DNA of 59,537 bases from Microvirga pakistanensis (GCF_004458765.1 NZ_SPJX01000138.1:1-59537), one strand, 5' to 3'. Positions 46,808-56,194 are shown, counted from the stretch's first letter. The notes: a model not told the origin generated them from the letters alone. Numbers and translations are program-made.

Positions 46808-47683
46808 GTGTTCGTGATCATCGGTGGCACCGGGCACGTCGGCTCGGCAACGGCAACTGAGCTCTTGCGGCGCAGCGAGACTGTGGCGATTGTGACACGC
46901 TATGCCGCAGGCGCGGCTGACTGGCACGCGAGAGGCGCTGAGGTCATCGAAGCCGATGTTGAAGATGTGCCTTCTCTGCGCAAGGCATTTCAACGGGGGA
47001 AACGCGCCCTCCTGCTGAACCCACCGGCTGATCCAGCCAAGGACACGGATGCCGTTGAAAGGCGCACGGTCGCAAACATCATCGCGGCGCTTGACGGCTC
47101 AGGATTAGAGAAGGTGGTTGCCGCATCGACAGGTGGAGCGCAACCCGGCGTGCGGCTTGGAGACCTCAGTGTCCTTTGGGGACTCGAAGAGGGGTTGCGT
47201 CGGCAGGGGATTCCGGCTGCGATCAATCGTGGAGCCTACTATATGAGCAACTGGGATGGCCTACTCGATGTCGTGCGGCGCGATGGCGTTCTACCGACCA
47301 TGCTCCCTGCGGACCTTCCGATCCCGATGGTGGCGCCTCACGACCTGGGCCAAGCCGCCGCCGAGAGGCTTCTTTCATCGGTGGAGGACATCGGCATTCG
47401 TTACATCGAAGGTCCCAGACGCTATTCGCCGGCCGAGGTCGCGGAGGCATTTTCAAATGAACTTGGCCGGCCCGTGAGGCTGTCCGTCATCCCTAGGGAG
47501 AACTGGAAGGACACGTTCCTTCAACTAGGCTTTTCAGAGGCGGCCGCAACCTCCTACACACGCATGACCGAAGTGAGTGTCGATAGGGGATTCGATCTCG
47601 TGGAAAATCCATGGCGGGGTTCGACGTCTCTGGAGGCATACATCCACGAACTCGTGGCAAGGTCCGCGTCTCGTCAATCCTGA
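46808..47683 (+). CDS. NmrA-like NAD(P)-binding reductase/sensor, 291 aa
   Basis: Atypical short-chain dehydrogenase. The N-terminal Rossmann loop is IIGGTGHVGSATATEL (GxxGxxG). LLLNPPADPAKD and VVAASTGGAQPG follow the NmrA/HSCARG pattern, and the middle has AAINRGAYYMSNW. The active-site Tyr/Lys pair of classical reductases is not clear, so a redox-sensing or quinone-reductase-like role is as likely as catalysis. The GTG start is supported by AAGGAGG 9 bases upstream. It is convergent with the cyclase/kinase operon. Confidence 0.88.
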   Translation: MFVIIGGTGHVGSATATELLRRSETVAIVTRYAAGAADWHARGAEVIEADVEDVPSLRKAFQRGKRALLLNPPADPAKDTDAVERRTVANIIAALDGSGLEKVVAASTGGAQPGVRLGDLSVLWGLEEGLRRQGIPAAINRGAYYMSNWDGLLDVVRRDGVLPTMLPADLPIPMVAPHDLGQAAAERLLSSVEDIGIRYIEGPRRYSPAEVAEAFSNELGRPVRLSVIPRENWKDTFLQLGFSEAAATSYTRMTEVSVDRGFDLVENPWRGSTSLEAYIHELVARSASRQS

Positions 47684-47714
47684 TCCCCCTCTGTGTCATG
47701 CCCTTCGGGGTCTT

Positions 47715-48488
47715 CTATTGAACCGGCGCGATGGCAAAAACTCGCGCCGGAAAGCCCGATCCCCTTCGTGGCTTCGGCCAGGAGGCAATCAGGATTGCTC
47801 CAGCTTCCGGTAGATCGGTCAAATCAGAAAGCAATTCGATTTGCCATTTATCCTGCGCAAGCCAATAAGCCTCCAAAGGAGCCTCGTGCCGCGAAACGGC
47901 AACTCCCGGATCCGTATCGGTGGTCTCGTGGCCGATGGCCGATGCATTCCGGTGCTCGGCCAGGTACTGGAGGACCTCAAGGCTCCATCCTGGGAAATGT
48001 GAGATGCCGTCAGGGCAACAGTTTTTCATTGCTGCGGCATCCGGCCAGCGGCTTGACCAGCCGGTGCGCTTGGCGACGAAAGCACCTTGCGGAACAGGCC
48101 CGTTTCGGCTCTCCGAGGCTTTGACGTCTTCAAGAGCGATGCAATAGTCAGGGTTATCTTCAACACGCTGAGTGATGTCAATCACGACAAGCGGCAAAAT
48201 CATCTCGTGTATGGACAGTTCATCCAAGTGACGCAGACCGCGGATGAAATGGGCCGGGGGATCAACATGAGTTCCCCATTGCCCGGCATGCCGATACTCG
48301 TGGGCAAGGAATCCGTGGCCCTTGACTCCCACGCCTTCATCATAGTGGTAGAGCGTAATTCGCTCCTCGGCGTCGAAGGAACCACAATGAGGTATGGTTC
48401 TGTCGAAGGCATGGGTCAGATCAATCCAGCGGCATTGCTGCAGTTCGTTTAGGACAGACCATAGTTCAAATGAAGTCCTCGCTGTCAT
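47715..48488 (-). CDS. cyclase-family metal-dependent hydrolase, 257 aa
   Basis: Related to kynurenine formamidase. The metal-binding signature is present as GQWGTHVDPPAHF (HxxxDxxxH), and the start WIDLTHAFDRTIPHCG is typical. A second conserved His/Glu set lies in ASAIGHETTDTD. Family members hydrolyse amides or lactones. It is the last gene of the DUF1537 kinase operon, 11 bases after the cupin stop, so a role in opening a lactone or otherwise processing a C4 acid-sugar substrate is suggested. The substrate is unknown. Confidence 0.88.
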   Translation of the reverse strand: MTARTSFELWSVLNELQQCRWIDLTHAFDRTIPHCGSFDAEERITLYHYDEGVGVKGHGFLAHEYRHAGQWGTHVDPPAHFIRGLRHLDELSIHEMILPLVVIDITQRVEDNPDYCIALEDVKASESRNGPVPQGAFVAKRTGWSSRWPDAAAMKNCCPDGISHFPGWSLEVLQYLAEHRNASAIGHETTDTDPGVAVSRHEAPLEAYWLAQDKWQIELLSDLTDLPEAGAILIASWPKPRRGSGFPARVFAIAPVQ

Positions 48489-48499
48489 TGCAGCACGCC

Positions 48500-48868
48500 T
48501 CAGCCAATGCGATCGAGCTCGCGAACGGTACGCGCGTTCACGACATTGCCGGTGTTGAGCGTCGTCTTCGGCTCGAGCAGGACGATCTCACACTCGTCAC
48601 TCTCCGCTATCGGAAGGTGCTCGACACCACGCGGAACGATGATGAACTCACCGGGGCCGATCCGGACGTCGCGGTCCCGAAACCGCATGAGAAGAGTCCC
48701 TTTGTGAACGAGGAACAGTTCGTCTTCATGATCGTGGTGATGCCACATGAACTCGCCCTTGAACTTGGCGAGCTTGATCTGCATGTCATTGATCTCGCCG
48801 GCGACTTTCGGGCTCCAATGGTCCGAGAACTTGGCAAATGCAGCATCGAGTTGAACTTTGTCAGGCAC
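48500..48868 (-). CDS. cupin-domain protein, 122 aa
   Basis: Single small cupin. Motif 1 is GEFMWHHHDHEDELFLVHKG, with His ligands and Glu, and motif 2 is GPGEFIIVPRGVEHLPIAES, with the last His. A metal-dependent isomerase or binding protein is likely. The GTG at 48868 follows AAGGAACCAACC and overlaps the end of the PdxA-fusion gene by 8 bases; a longer frame (to 48931) would lie inside that gene and is not favoured. It is the third gene of the four-gene operon. Confidence 0.88.
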   Translation of the reverse strand: MPDKVQLDAAFAKFSDHWSPKVAGEINDMQIKLAKFKGEFMWHHHDHEDELFLVHKGTLLMRFRDRDVRIGPGEFIIVPRGVEHLPIAESDECEIVLLEPKTTLNTGNVVNARTVRELDRIG

Positions 48869-50600
48869 GGTTGGTTCCTTGGCTTCGAACGAGTGTCCCG
48901 TCAGGCAGCGTGGCCAACCTGCCCCCGGCACGAGTGGGCACGAGTGCCCGGATGATCATTCTTTGGATCGCGACGAGCTGCCCCGTCAATCCGGGCTCAT
49001 CGGCGGGGAAGACGCCGTCTAGAGCAGCCGTTCCGACCGTGAATCCTGCAGCCTGTCCGCCGACGACGTCGCAGATCCTATCATAGCGGTCGATCGATCC
49101 GGCAATATACACAGGCTTCGACACTGCACGGCAGACCCGCCGTATTAGTTCGGGGACATCCCCGTTGAAGCGGTAGGCGAGCAAATCAAGACCGTGGACG
49201 CCCTCCTTGGCCGCAAGGATCCTGGCACTTTCCACGATGTCCTCGATTGGACCGAGCAGTATGCTCGGATGGCCGACGACCTTGCCGGGAAATGGATAAT
49301 ACGCGATTCCCGTATTCATAATGATGGGAAGGACGGCATCAGGGCGTGTGCCACCCATCAGCACATCCACGTCAAGGGCAACCGCAGCGTTCGCTGATTC
49401 CACTTCGCTCGCTTCGTCGAGGCTGACGACTTCGAGATAGACCCGTGCACCGGCCTTTCTGATGGTGGATGACAACGTCCTCAGGTCTTCAAGAGGAAGT
49501 CCGACGTCCTTGAAGCCGATATGCCTGACCCCTGCCGCCAGGACTTCGTTGAGACGAGCCATCGCATCAGGAATCGTGCGGTCGTGGCGCGTGAGCATGA
49601 AGATGAAGTCAGGGGATTGATTGTTACCGGCGGTTTCGGTCAAACGAACGGCCTGGTCCAGCGCACATCGCAAGGATCTATGATCGGCCTTGCCGGTACC
49701 GGCGATGTCGAAGGCGGTACCATGATCGACGCTCGTCCTGACGAACGGAAGGCCGAGCGTGATGTTCACCCCCTGGTCAATCCCGAGATACTTCACCGGA
49801 ATGAGACCCTGGTCATGATACTGGGCGACCACCACATCGAACTCTCCGCGACGGGCGCGCATAAAGATCGTGTCTCCAGGCCATGGGCCTGTCGCATCAA
49901 TCCCTTCGGCCCGCGCGAGCGCGATGGCTGGCGCGATTGCGTCGATCTCCTCCCGGCCGAAGAGCCCGTGCTCGCCAGCATGTGGATTAAGACCAGCCAC
50001 CGCAATCTGCGGAGAGACAATGCCGAAGCGGCGGCAAGCCTCATGAGCCAGCCTGATGGCATTTAACTCGGCTTCGACCGTTACCCGCCTGATGGCCTCG
50101 GCGAGGGAGAGATGAATGGTCACGAGGACGACGCGCAGCTCATCACTGGCAAGCATCATAGTGAAGTTGCTCGTCCCGGTCCTATCAGCCAGGATTTCAG
50201 TATGGCCAGGATAATTGACACCTGCAAGTTTTAGAGCTTCCTTGTGTATTGGCGCTGTCACGATGGCGCCGATGGAGCCCTGCAGAGTGTAATCGATGGC
50301 GCGCTCGATATAGGTGTAAGCGGCCTTACCTGCACGCGCGTCGACTTGGCCGAAGGGCAGATCGGCCGGAAGCTGGGTTTCGGCCACGACTTCGATCGTG
50401 TTGGGTGCAAAAACGGCCTCTGAAGGATGAGCGACCCGACGAACGAACATGCCAACTCCGATCAGGTCCACAGCACGCTGCATGATCGTTGCGTCACCGA
50501 TCACGACCGCTCGCGCTGCGGGGGATTCATGGAAAAGTTTGGCAATGATCTCGGGTCCGATCCCGCTTGGATCACCCATGGTAATGCCGATTGGCCTCAT
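48861..50600 (-). CDS. PdxA-like dehydrogenase fused to a TIM-barrel domain, 579 aa
   Basis: Residues 1-325 are a PdxA-type 4-phospho-hydroxyacid dehydrogenase: PIGITMGDPSGIGPEI at the start, VTAPIHKEAL, YPGHTEILADRTG, GLNPHAGEHGLFG, YHDQGLIPVKYLG and VRTSVDHGTAFDIAGTGKAD. PdxA2 proteins beside DUF1537 kinases oxidise and decarboxylate phosphorylated tetronates to dihydroxyacetone phosphate. Residues about 335-560 are a second domain resembling TIM-barrel proteins of the PEP-hydrolase/aldolase type (VRHIGFKDVGLPLEDLRTL, DVDVLMGGTRPDAVLP, PVYIAGSIDRYDRICD). Plain PdxA is about 330 aa, so the fusion is unusual. The start overlaps the kinase stop by 4 bases (ATGA). Confidence 0.9.
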   Translation of the reverse strand: MRPIGITMGDPSGIGPEIIAKLFHESPAARAVVIGDATIMQRAVDLIGVGMFVRRVAHPSEAVFAPNTIEVVAETQLPADLPFGQVDARAGKAAYTYIERAIDYTLQGSIGAIVTAPIHKEALKLAGVNYPGHTEILADRTGTSNFTMMLASDELRVVLVTIHLSLAEAIRRVTVEAELNAIRLAHEACRRFGIVSPQIAVAGLNPHAGEHGLFGREEIDAIAPAIALARAEGIDATGPWPGDTIFMRARRGEFDVVVAQYHDQGLIPVKYLGIDQGVNITLGLPFVRTSVDHGTAFDIAGTGKADHRSLRCALDQAVRLTETAGNNQSPDFIFMLTRHDRTIPDAMARLNEVLAAGVRHIGFKDVGLPLEDLRTLSSTIRKAGARVYLEVVSLDEASEVESANAAVALDVDVLMGGTRPDAVLPIIMNTGIAYYPFPGKVVGHPSILLGPIEDIVESARILAAKEGVHGLDLLAYRFNGDVPELIRRVCRAVSKPVYIAGSIDRYDRICDVVGGQAAGFTVGTAALDGVFPADEPGLTGQLVAIQRMIIRALVPTRAGGRLATLPDGTLVRSQGTNRA

Positions 50601-51817
50601 GCCACACTCTCCTTGGTCGTGCGCTCACCGATAAGATGTTTCAAGGCAGCGATGAGGGTGGCGCTATCGCCGAACCCTCCTGCCTTCGTAATGACGCGGG
50701 CGCGGGTCGGCCCTTCGAAAGCTCCGATCGGAATGCCTGCGGACAACTCCGACTCAAGCACGATTCCGGTGGTGCCCAGGGTCCGAGCGACCTTGACCGC
50801 TGTGTCTCCCCCGGTGAGGATGAAGCCGTCATACGGAGCGCTCTCGTGCAAAATCCTGACGGCGACAGCGATGGATTCGGCAACGCGGGGTGCCCACTCC
50901 CGGCTGATCCAACTTCCGCTCAACGTTGAGGTCACCACGACTGTCTCCATGCGGCCGTTAGGATCTAGGGAGGCGACCGCTTCTCGCGCAGCGTCCTCCG
51001 GCGCCACGGAAGCACTTTCCGAGTCGATCGTGACAGTCTGATCAACAAGAGGACTCAGATGCGCGAGCTGATTGCGGCTGACGGGATTGGTGCTTCCGAT
51101 GGCGATCATGACCCGCCTCGAACGAGAACGCTTGGGAGGCGAAGCACCGCCGCGGAAAGCTTGCGCGAGAGCGCGCGCCAATCCTGGTGAGCCGATCCAG
51201 ACCACATCACGCGGCTCGGGGACGGCGTGCACCATAGCGCGAAGATCGGAGGGCGTCTCGGCATCGACGACGAGAGTCGAATGAACCCTCAGGGCCATCT
51301 CCAGAACATCTCTCCTTCCTGCAGAGTGCCTGTCTAATACAGCAACGGATTCACCTCCAGCCGAAAGGATGCTTGTGATATTATCGGTTCGAACGGGATG
51401 AAGTGGATCGCTGGCAAAGGGTGTGGCGGAAATCCCGATCCCGTTGAGGAGTTGATGCCCACCGCGGGTAATCCGGCCCGCCTCCGGGAAAGCCGGAGCG
51501 AAGATGGCCGCGCGCCGCCCTGATGCCTGCAGCGCCGCGCGAAGTTCCCCGGCGAGATGGCCACGGATCGTGGAATCGACCGTCTTATAAAGCAGGTCAC
51601 GGTCGCGCAGCCGAAAGACCGCATCGTAGACACGCTGAACGGCTTCTTCTTGGGGACGTATCCGGCTGTCGGTGTCAATGGATAGGACGTCCCATTGGTT
51701 TGCTGTCGCCAGATTGCTCAGGTCGAGCGCCACCATGGTCGGATGCCCGGCTTTCGCGAAAGCGATGCCCCCGTCCGTTGCACTTGTGAGATCATCGGCA
51801 ACAACTGCGATCTTCAT
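50597..51817 (-). CDS. DUF1537 four-carbon acid sugar kinase (OtnK/DtnK-like), 406 aa
   Basis: Phosphorylates a four-carbon acid sugar such as a threonate or erythronate. Both DUF1537 halves are visible: N-terminal MKIAVVADDLTSATDGGIAF and LLYKTVDSTIRGHLAGEL with APAFPEAGRIT; C-terminal nucleotide-binding part with MIAIGSTNPVSRNQL, FILTGGDTAVKVARTLGT and RVITKAGGFGD. The ATG at 51817 gives the family start; 92 further codons upstream are open but unrelated. First gene of the operon with the PdxA fusion, cupin and cyclase, divergent from a LysR regulator. Confidence 0.93.
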   Translation of the reverse strand: MKIAVVADDLTSATDGGIAFAKAGHPTMVALDLSNLATANQWDVLSIDTDSRIRPQEEAVQRVYDAVFRLRDRDLLYKTVDSTIRGHLAGELRAALQASGRRAAIFAPAFPEAGRITRGGHQLLNGIGISATPFASDPLHPVRTDNITSILSAGGESVAVLDRHSAGRRDVLEMALRVHSTLVVDAETPSDLRAMVHAVPEPRDVVWIGSPGLARALAQAFRGGASPPKRSRSRRVMIAIGSTNPVSRNQLAHLSPLVDQTVTIDSESASVAPEDAAREAVASLDPNGRMETVVVTSTLSGSWISREWAPRVAESIAVAVRILHESAPYDGFILTGGDTAVKVARTLGTTGIVLESELSAGIPIGAFEGPTRARVITKAGGFGDSATLIAALKHLIGERTTKESVA

Positions 51818-51944
51818 CCTGGGCCCAATTTCGTGCTCAAGGCCTGTCCTGTGTGGTCTGGCCCATAGATGAATACGATGAGTTGCCTGCTGGCAAAAAT
51901 GATGATTTGGTAAGTTTATAGGTGAGAAAAACGAACGGATTACA

Positions 51945-52859
51945 GTGACTGCACGCCTTCCTCCTCTGAACGCTCTGCGCTGCTTCGAGAAGGCCGCACG
52001 CCTAGAGAGCTTCGCCAAGGCCGCCGACGAATTGCATCTGACCCACAGCGCGGTGAGCCGCCAGATCAAGAACCTTGAAGATGAGCTTGGCATCCCGCTT
52101 TTCGAGCGGCGGAACAGGCGTGTTTACGTGACGGAGCCTGGCCGCCGCCTGCTTACAGCGACAACCAGCGCCTTCCATCTCATCCGGGAGGTTTGCGAGG
52201 AAATCCGAGCCAAGGCGCCGGCACCCCTCGTGCTCTCCTGCGAACCCACCCTGACCCAGCGCTGGCTCATTCCACGGCTTCCGAAACTTGGTGAATGCCA
52301 TCCCGATCTCCTGGTCCATGTCGTTGCGGCGGGAGGACCCGTGCAGTTTGACCGGGATCGCATCGATCTGGCCATCAGAAGAGACGATTTCGCCTGGGAC
52401 GCAGACACTTACTCAATCCCCATCGTGGACGAATGGGTCGGACCGGTGGTCAGTCCCGCACTGCTTCAGACATGCTTGGATGGTCGGAGCCCGCTGAGCC
52501 TGCCTCTGATCCACTCCGCGACGCGCCTGGATGCTTGGGAGCGGTGGTGCAGGGAAAACGGAAAATCGGCAGGTTCAAGAGAGAGTCGCACATTCGAGCA
52601 CTTCTATCTGAGCATCCAGGCAGCCGTCGCTGGTTTGGGGATAGCGATCGGCCCTTACCCTTTGGTTATTGACGAGATCAGGGCCGGCCGGCTTGTGGCC
52701 CCGTTCGGCTTCACACCGAACGGCCACCAGTATGTTCTGCTGACGAAGAAAGATCTTGTCCAGGAACCGCGCGCAACGATGTTGTTGGAGTGGCTCAAGG
52801 CCGAGGCCGCAGACTTATCCCCATCGCCCAGGGACTTGGCTAGGATCACTCATGGGTGA
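51945..52859 (+). CDS. LysR-family regulator (GcvA-like) of the acid-sugar operon, 304 aa
   Basis: The HTH reads LPPLNALRCFEKAARLESFA with ADELHLTHSAVSRQIKNLED, the GcvA pattern. The effector domain includes RWLIPRLPKLGECHPDLLVH and AVAGLGIAIGPYPLVIDEI. GTG start at 51945. It is divergent from the DUF1537 kinase gene with 127 bases between, the classic arrangement for a LysR activator and its operon. Confidence 0.92.
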   Translation: MTARLPPLNALRCFEKAARLESFAKAADELHLTHSAVSRQIKNLEDELGIPLFERRNRRVYVTEPGRRLLTATTSAFHLIREVCEEIRAKAPAPLVLSCEPTLTQRWLIPRLPKLGECHPDLLVHVVAAGGPVQFDRDRIDLAIRRDDFAWDADTYSIPIVDEWVGPVVSPALLQTCLDGRSPLSLPLIHSATRLDAWERWCRENGKSAGSRESRTFEHFYLSIQAAVAGLGIAIGPYPLVIDEIRAGRLVAPFGFTPNGHQYVLLTKKDLVQEPRATMLLEWLKAEAADLSPSPRDLARITHG

Positions 52860-53197
52860 GTCTTCTGAACGCAAGCCTTAGTTTTCATCTCGTCCTACGA
52901 GCCATCGCCGGCTCTAAACCTCGTATCCCGCCAAACACAGAGGCAAGGGATCACGGCATGCCTGCCGCGGCACTCGAAGTGGTCAGACGCGCCTACGCCC
53001 GGAAGAGGGGTCGGGCTGCTCAGCCTTACGGACAAGCGTCTGGAGATGGGGCTCGCAGCCGTTCGATGACGCCCGCTTCACCCCTTGAGGTGGCTTTCGC
53101 CGACCACTAGCTAAGAAGGTTCGCTGACGCGGCGAAGTCCTATGGCAAGCACCAAGCCGAGAATCAACCGAACAGGCACCTCCACGCACCGGACCAG
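52860..53197. other. intergenic region between LysR and IS5 relic
   Basis: No supported gene is seen; short open frames on both strands lack any motif. It may be degraded coding DNA, but I can identify nothing. Confidence 0.45.
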
Positions 53198-53865
53198 CTA
53201 GGTCGTAGAGTCATAAGCGCGTAGCCCCAGCCGCAACGAGGCGAACTTGTGATAGCGTGTGGCGACGCGGCGGGATTGCTTCAACCTGGAGAAGAACCGC
53301 CCGATTAGATTGCGCTCGCGGTAGAGCCTCTTGCTGAAGCAGGGCTTCCAGCACCGGCTACTATTGGGCGGGATGTTAGGGGTGGCACCCTGCTCCTGAA
53401 TCAGCTCACGGATGCGTTCGACATCGTAGGCCTTGCCCGCCAACACGATAGTGCTCGGGCCACGGGGGTCAAGCGGCGTGTCGGCGATTTGCACGTCATG
53501 CGCCTGCTCTGACGTCAAGCCGAGCCTGATCGGGAGGCCTTGCGCGTCGATAACGACATGGATCTTGGTCATGAGCCCGCCGTGGGAGCGACCGAGGTAA
53601 TGATCTGCACCCTCCCTTTTTGCCGTCGCGGCATGCTGATGGGCACAATCGGAGGTGCTGTCGATCATCTGGATGCTGCCATCATGCGTGACGCTGGTAG
53701 CGTCCATCAGCCGATCCCAGACACCGGCCCTCCGCCATCGCACGAAGCGGTTGTAACAGGTGGCGCGCGATCCATAACGTTCTGGCAGGTCGCGCCATGG
53801 TGCTCCCGCTCTAAGCACCCAAATTTTGCCGTTTAACACGCGCCCTTCGAAGTCGCTCAGGTACA
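53198..53865 (-). pseudogene. IS5-family (IS427-group) transposase pseudogene
   Basis: Recognisable segments: RVLNGKIWVLRAGAPWRDLP, CYNRFVRWRRAGVWDRLMDA, IQMIDSTSDCAHQHAA and GLMTKIHVVIDAQGLPIRLG. The first catalytic Asp (QMIDS) remains. The second is lost (LADRAYD pattern reads LAGKAYD), and the terminal Glu motif (LVERFF) reads LIGRFF. The usual N-terminus and C-terminus are replaced by unrelated residues; the open frame runs to 54025 only by chance. It is inactive. Confidence 0.85.
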
Positions 53866-54006
53866 TCGGCTCATCTTGAGCTTGAACCAGAGTTCGGTAC
53901 GATATGAAAGCCACCGGTCCGCAAGCGCCCTCTTTTCGCCGCTCGTCGACAAATTGAACGTACCCGTAAACGGTCTTTGGCGATTTTCTGCGACCCGTGA
54001 CAAAAC

Positions 54007-54210
54007 CGCAAGATCGGTCGAGCACGTTATGGCCAATAGCGACTAGCTAGAGCCGCCACGGATGAGGGGCGATGAAGGTCGCGCTTCAAAATTACCATGC
54101 CCGGATGCGGCGGGTGCTGGACGATATTGACCGGCAACTTGAAGGTGATCTGGAGTTGGAAACAGTGAGGGATATTGCGACCTTCTCGAAATCTCATTTC
54201 TACGGGGCTG
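54007..54210. repeat. diverged direct repeat, left copy
   Basis: Matches 55128-55330: shared CCGCAAGATCGGTCGA, then GACTAGCT-GAGC, then the ribosome site and the first 45 codons of an AraC gene. Divergence (roughly a fifth of positions) shows that the duplication is old. The alpha/beta hydrolase gene lies between the copies. Confidence 0.7.
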
Positions 54211-54257
54211 TTAGGTCGCTGTTCACCCTATTGCGCATTTGTGAGACACAAACATGA
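54072..54257 (+). pseudogene. truncated AraC-family regulator
   Basis: MKVALQNYHARMRRVLDDID through ATFSKSHFYGAVR parallels the first 48 residues of the intact AraC gene at 55194 (MKAALQNYHARMQRVLDHID). It then loses similarity and stops after 61 codons. The HTH is incomplete, so it cannot act as a regulator. Its TGA overlaps the ATG of the hydrolase gene (ATGA), so it may now act as a translated leader for that gene. Confidence 0.75.
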
Positions 54258-55096
54258 CTATTACGTACGCTCCCAAACAGACAACCACGCGCGGGCATAC
54301 CGTGCAAATCAACGATATTGAGATGTATTATGAAGAGTACGGAGCCGGAAAGCCTCTCGTGCTCTTACATGGCTTTGGCGGTTCTGGACAGAACTGGTAT
54401 CCCTTTAAGGACAAGCTCGCAGAGCGCCATCGACTGATCGTCGTTGATCTGCGTGGTCATGGTCACTCCTCCAATCCGGAGAACCAGTTCACGCATCGGG
54501 AAGCGGCCAATGACGTGTTCCTTTTGCTTGAAAAGCTGAGGATCGGTCACTTCTCGGCTATGGGCATTAGTTCTGGCGCGATGACACTACTGCACATGGC
54601 AACAAGCCAACCCGAGCGCATCGACTCGATGGTATTAATTAGTGCAACTACCCACTTCCCAGATCAGGCAAGAGTTATCATGCGCAGAGCTTCGTTCGAC
54701 GTCATGCCTCAACAAGTTAAAGAAATGTATCGGGAGTGCGCAAAACGCGGTGACGAACAGATCGGCCAACTTATCGCACAGTTTAACGCGTTGGGCGAAA
54801 ACCATGACGATATGAATTTCACCGCATACGAACTATCAAACATTACAGCTCGTACTCTTGTTGTGCACGGTGATCGCGACCGCTTTTTTCCCATTGAAAT
54901 TCCTGTAAATATATACCGTTCCATTCCGAACGCCGCGTTATGGATCATCCCCGGTGGCGAGCACGCTCCTATTTATGATCCCGTCGTTCCATTCACCACA
55001 ACAGCCCTGCGGTTCCTTGATGGGTCAGAGAGCAAGTCACACTCAGCGGCCGAACAAGGCGCTCCAATTGACCGCAATTACGCCGGCGCTCCATAG
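54254..55096 (+). CDS. alpha/beta-fold hydrolase, 280 aa
   Basis: Complete hydrolase fold: oxyanion segment VLLHGFGGSG, RLIVVDLRGHGHSS, nucleophile elbow GISSGAM (GxSxG), acid Asp in VVHGDRDRFFP and His in IPGGEHAPIY. Substrate unknown. The gene is clearly AT-richer than its surroundings and uses codons such as TTA and ATA that are rare nearby, which suggests recent horizontal acquisition. It is bracketed by the two AraC copies and overlaps the stop of the truncated one. Confidence 0.92.
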   Translation: MTITYAPKQTTTRGHTVQINDIEMYYEEYGAGKPLVLLHGFGGSGQNWYPFKDKLAERHRLIVVDLRGHGHSSNPENQFTHREAANDVFLLLEKLRIGHFSAMGISSGAMTLLHMATSQPERIDSMVLISATTHFPDQARVIMRRASFDVMPQQVKEMYRECAKRGDEQIGQLIAQFNALGENHDDMNFTAYELSNITARTLVVHGDRDRFFPIEIPVNIYRSIPNAALWIIPGGEHAPIYDPVVPFTTTALRFLDGSESKSHSAAEQGAPIDRNYAGAP

Positions 55097-55193
55097 CGGC
55101 AGTTGAGGTTGAACGTCTTCCCCCGATTCCGCAAGATCGGTCGAGGCGATATGGCCGTCAGTGACTAGCTGGAGCTGCCACAGAGGAGGGACG

Positions 55194-56075
55194 ATGAAGG
55201 CGGCGCTTCAAAACTACCATGCCCGGATGCAGCGGGTGCTGGATCACATAGACCGGCATTTGGACGACGACCTGGACCTGGACGCGCTGAGCGGCGTCGC
55301 GGCCTACTCGAAGTATCATTTCCACCGGCAGTTTACGGCGACCTTCGGGCTGTCTGTGCATCGCTTTGTCCAGCTTGCCCGTCTGAAGCGCGCTTCGCAC
55401 CGTTTGGCCTACGGGGATGCCCAAAGCGTCACAGACATAGCGATGGATGCCGGTTACGATGCACCGGACGCCTTCGCCCGCGCCTTTCGGCAACGGTTTG
55501 GGCAATCGCCTTCGTCGTTCCGGAAGTCTCCCAACTGGGAGCCGTGGCTTGCAGCCTTCGGGCCTCTCGACAACGCGAGGAGCAAGCTCATGCAAAAGCC
55601 TTTTACTACTGACGACGTGACGATTCGCGATGTGCCCTCTACGCGAGTGGCGATCATGGAGCATCAGGGCGACCCAGCGACGCTCGGCGCAACCATCCAG
55701 CGGTTCGTCGCGTGGCGCACGGCCGCTGGCCTGCACCTCAAGACGAGTCCGACCTTCAATGTCTGGCGTTCGGAGCGGCGTCCTGCGTCGCCCGCCGATT
55801 ATCGCGTGGACCTTTGTGTCGGGACCGACCAACCGATAGAGGCGAACGGCGAGCAAATCAAAGCCGGCGAGATCCCTGGCGGACGCTGCGCGGTGCTGCG
55901 TGTTGTTGGCAATACCGACAATCTGGAGCCCGCCGCGCTCTACCTTTATCGCGACTGGTTTCCGGCCAGCGGCGAGGAAGCACGCGACTTCCCGATCTAT
56001 TGCCAGCGGCTGGGCTTCTTCGCGGAAGTGCCGGAGCATGAGGCGGTCGCAGAATTGTTTTTGCCGCTGAAATAG
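55194..56075 (+). CDS. AraC-family regulator with GyrI-like effector domain, 293 aa
   Basis: The N-terminal AraC HTH pair spans about 10-105 (LSGVAAYSKYHFHRQFTATF, SVTDIAMDAGYDAPDAFARA, FRQRFGQSPSSFRK). Residues about 135-293 form a GyrI/SOUL-like ligand domain (VTIRDVPSTRVAIMEHQGD, GGRCAVLRVVGNTDNL). This is the Rob/SoxS-like layout of small-molecule-responsive activators. The ATG at 55194 has GAGGAGGG upstream. The left diverged copy of its 5' part precedes the hydrolase gene, so the two probably derive from one ancestral regulator. Confidence 0.93.
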   Translation: MKAALQNYHARMQRVLDHIDRHLDDDLDLDALSGVAAYSKYHFHRQFTATFGLSVHRFVQLARLKRASHRLAYGDAQSVTDIAMDAGYDAPDAFARAFRQRFGQSPSSFRKSPNWEPWLAAFGPLDNARSKLMQKPFTTDDVTIRDVPSTRVAIMEHQGDPATLGATIQRFVAWRTAAGLHLKTSPTFNVWRSERRPASPADYRVDLCVGTDQPIEANGEQIKAGEIPGGRCAVLRVVGNTDNLEPAALYLYRDWFPASGEEARDFPIYCQRLGFFAEVPEHEAVAELFLPLK

Positions 56076-56194
56076 CGCGATCCGACGACGGCCTGTCCCT
56101 TCCGATCGCAAGAAGCGGACAACCGCTATCCACCTAATTCGGGCTTTATGAGTTCACGACCCGTAGGGAACCCATACAACTTAGTGAGAATGCC

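Noticed and set aside
55158..56111. 317-codon minus-strand frame opposite the AraC gene
   Set aside because: Antisense shadow of an intact AraC/GyrI-like gene, with no motifs.
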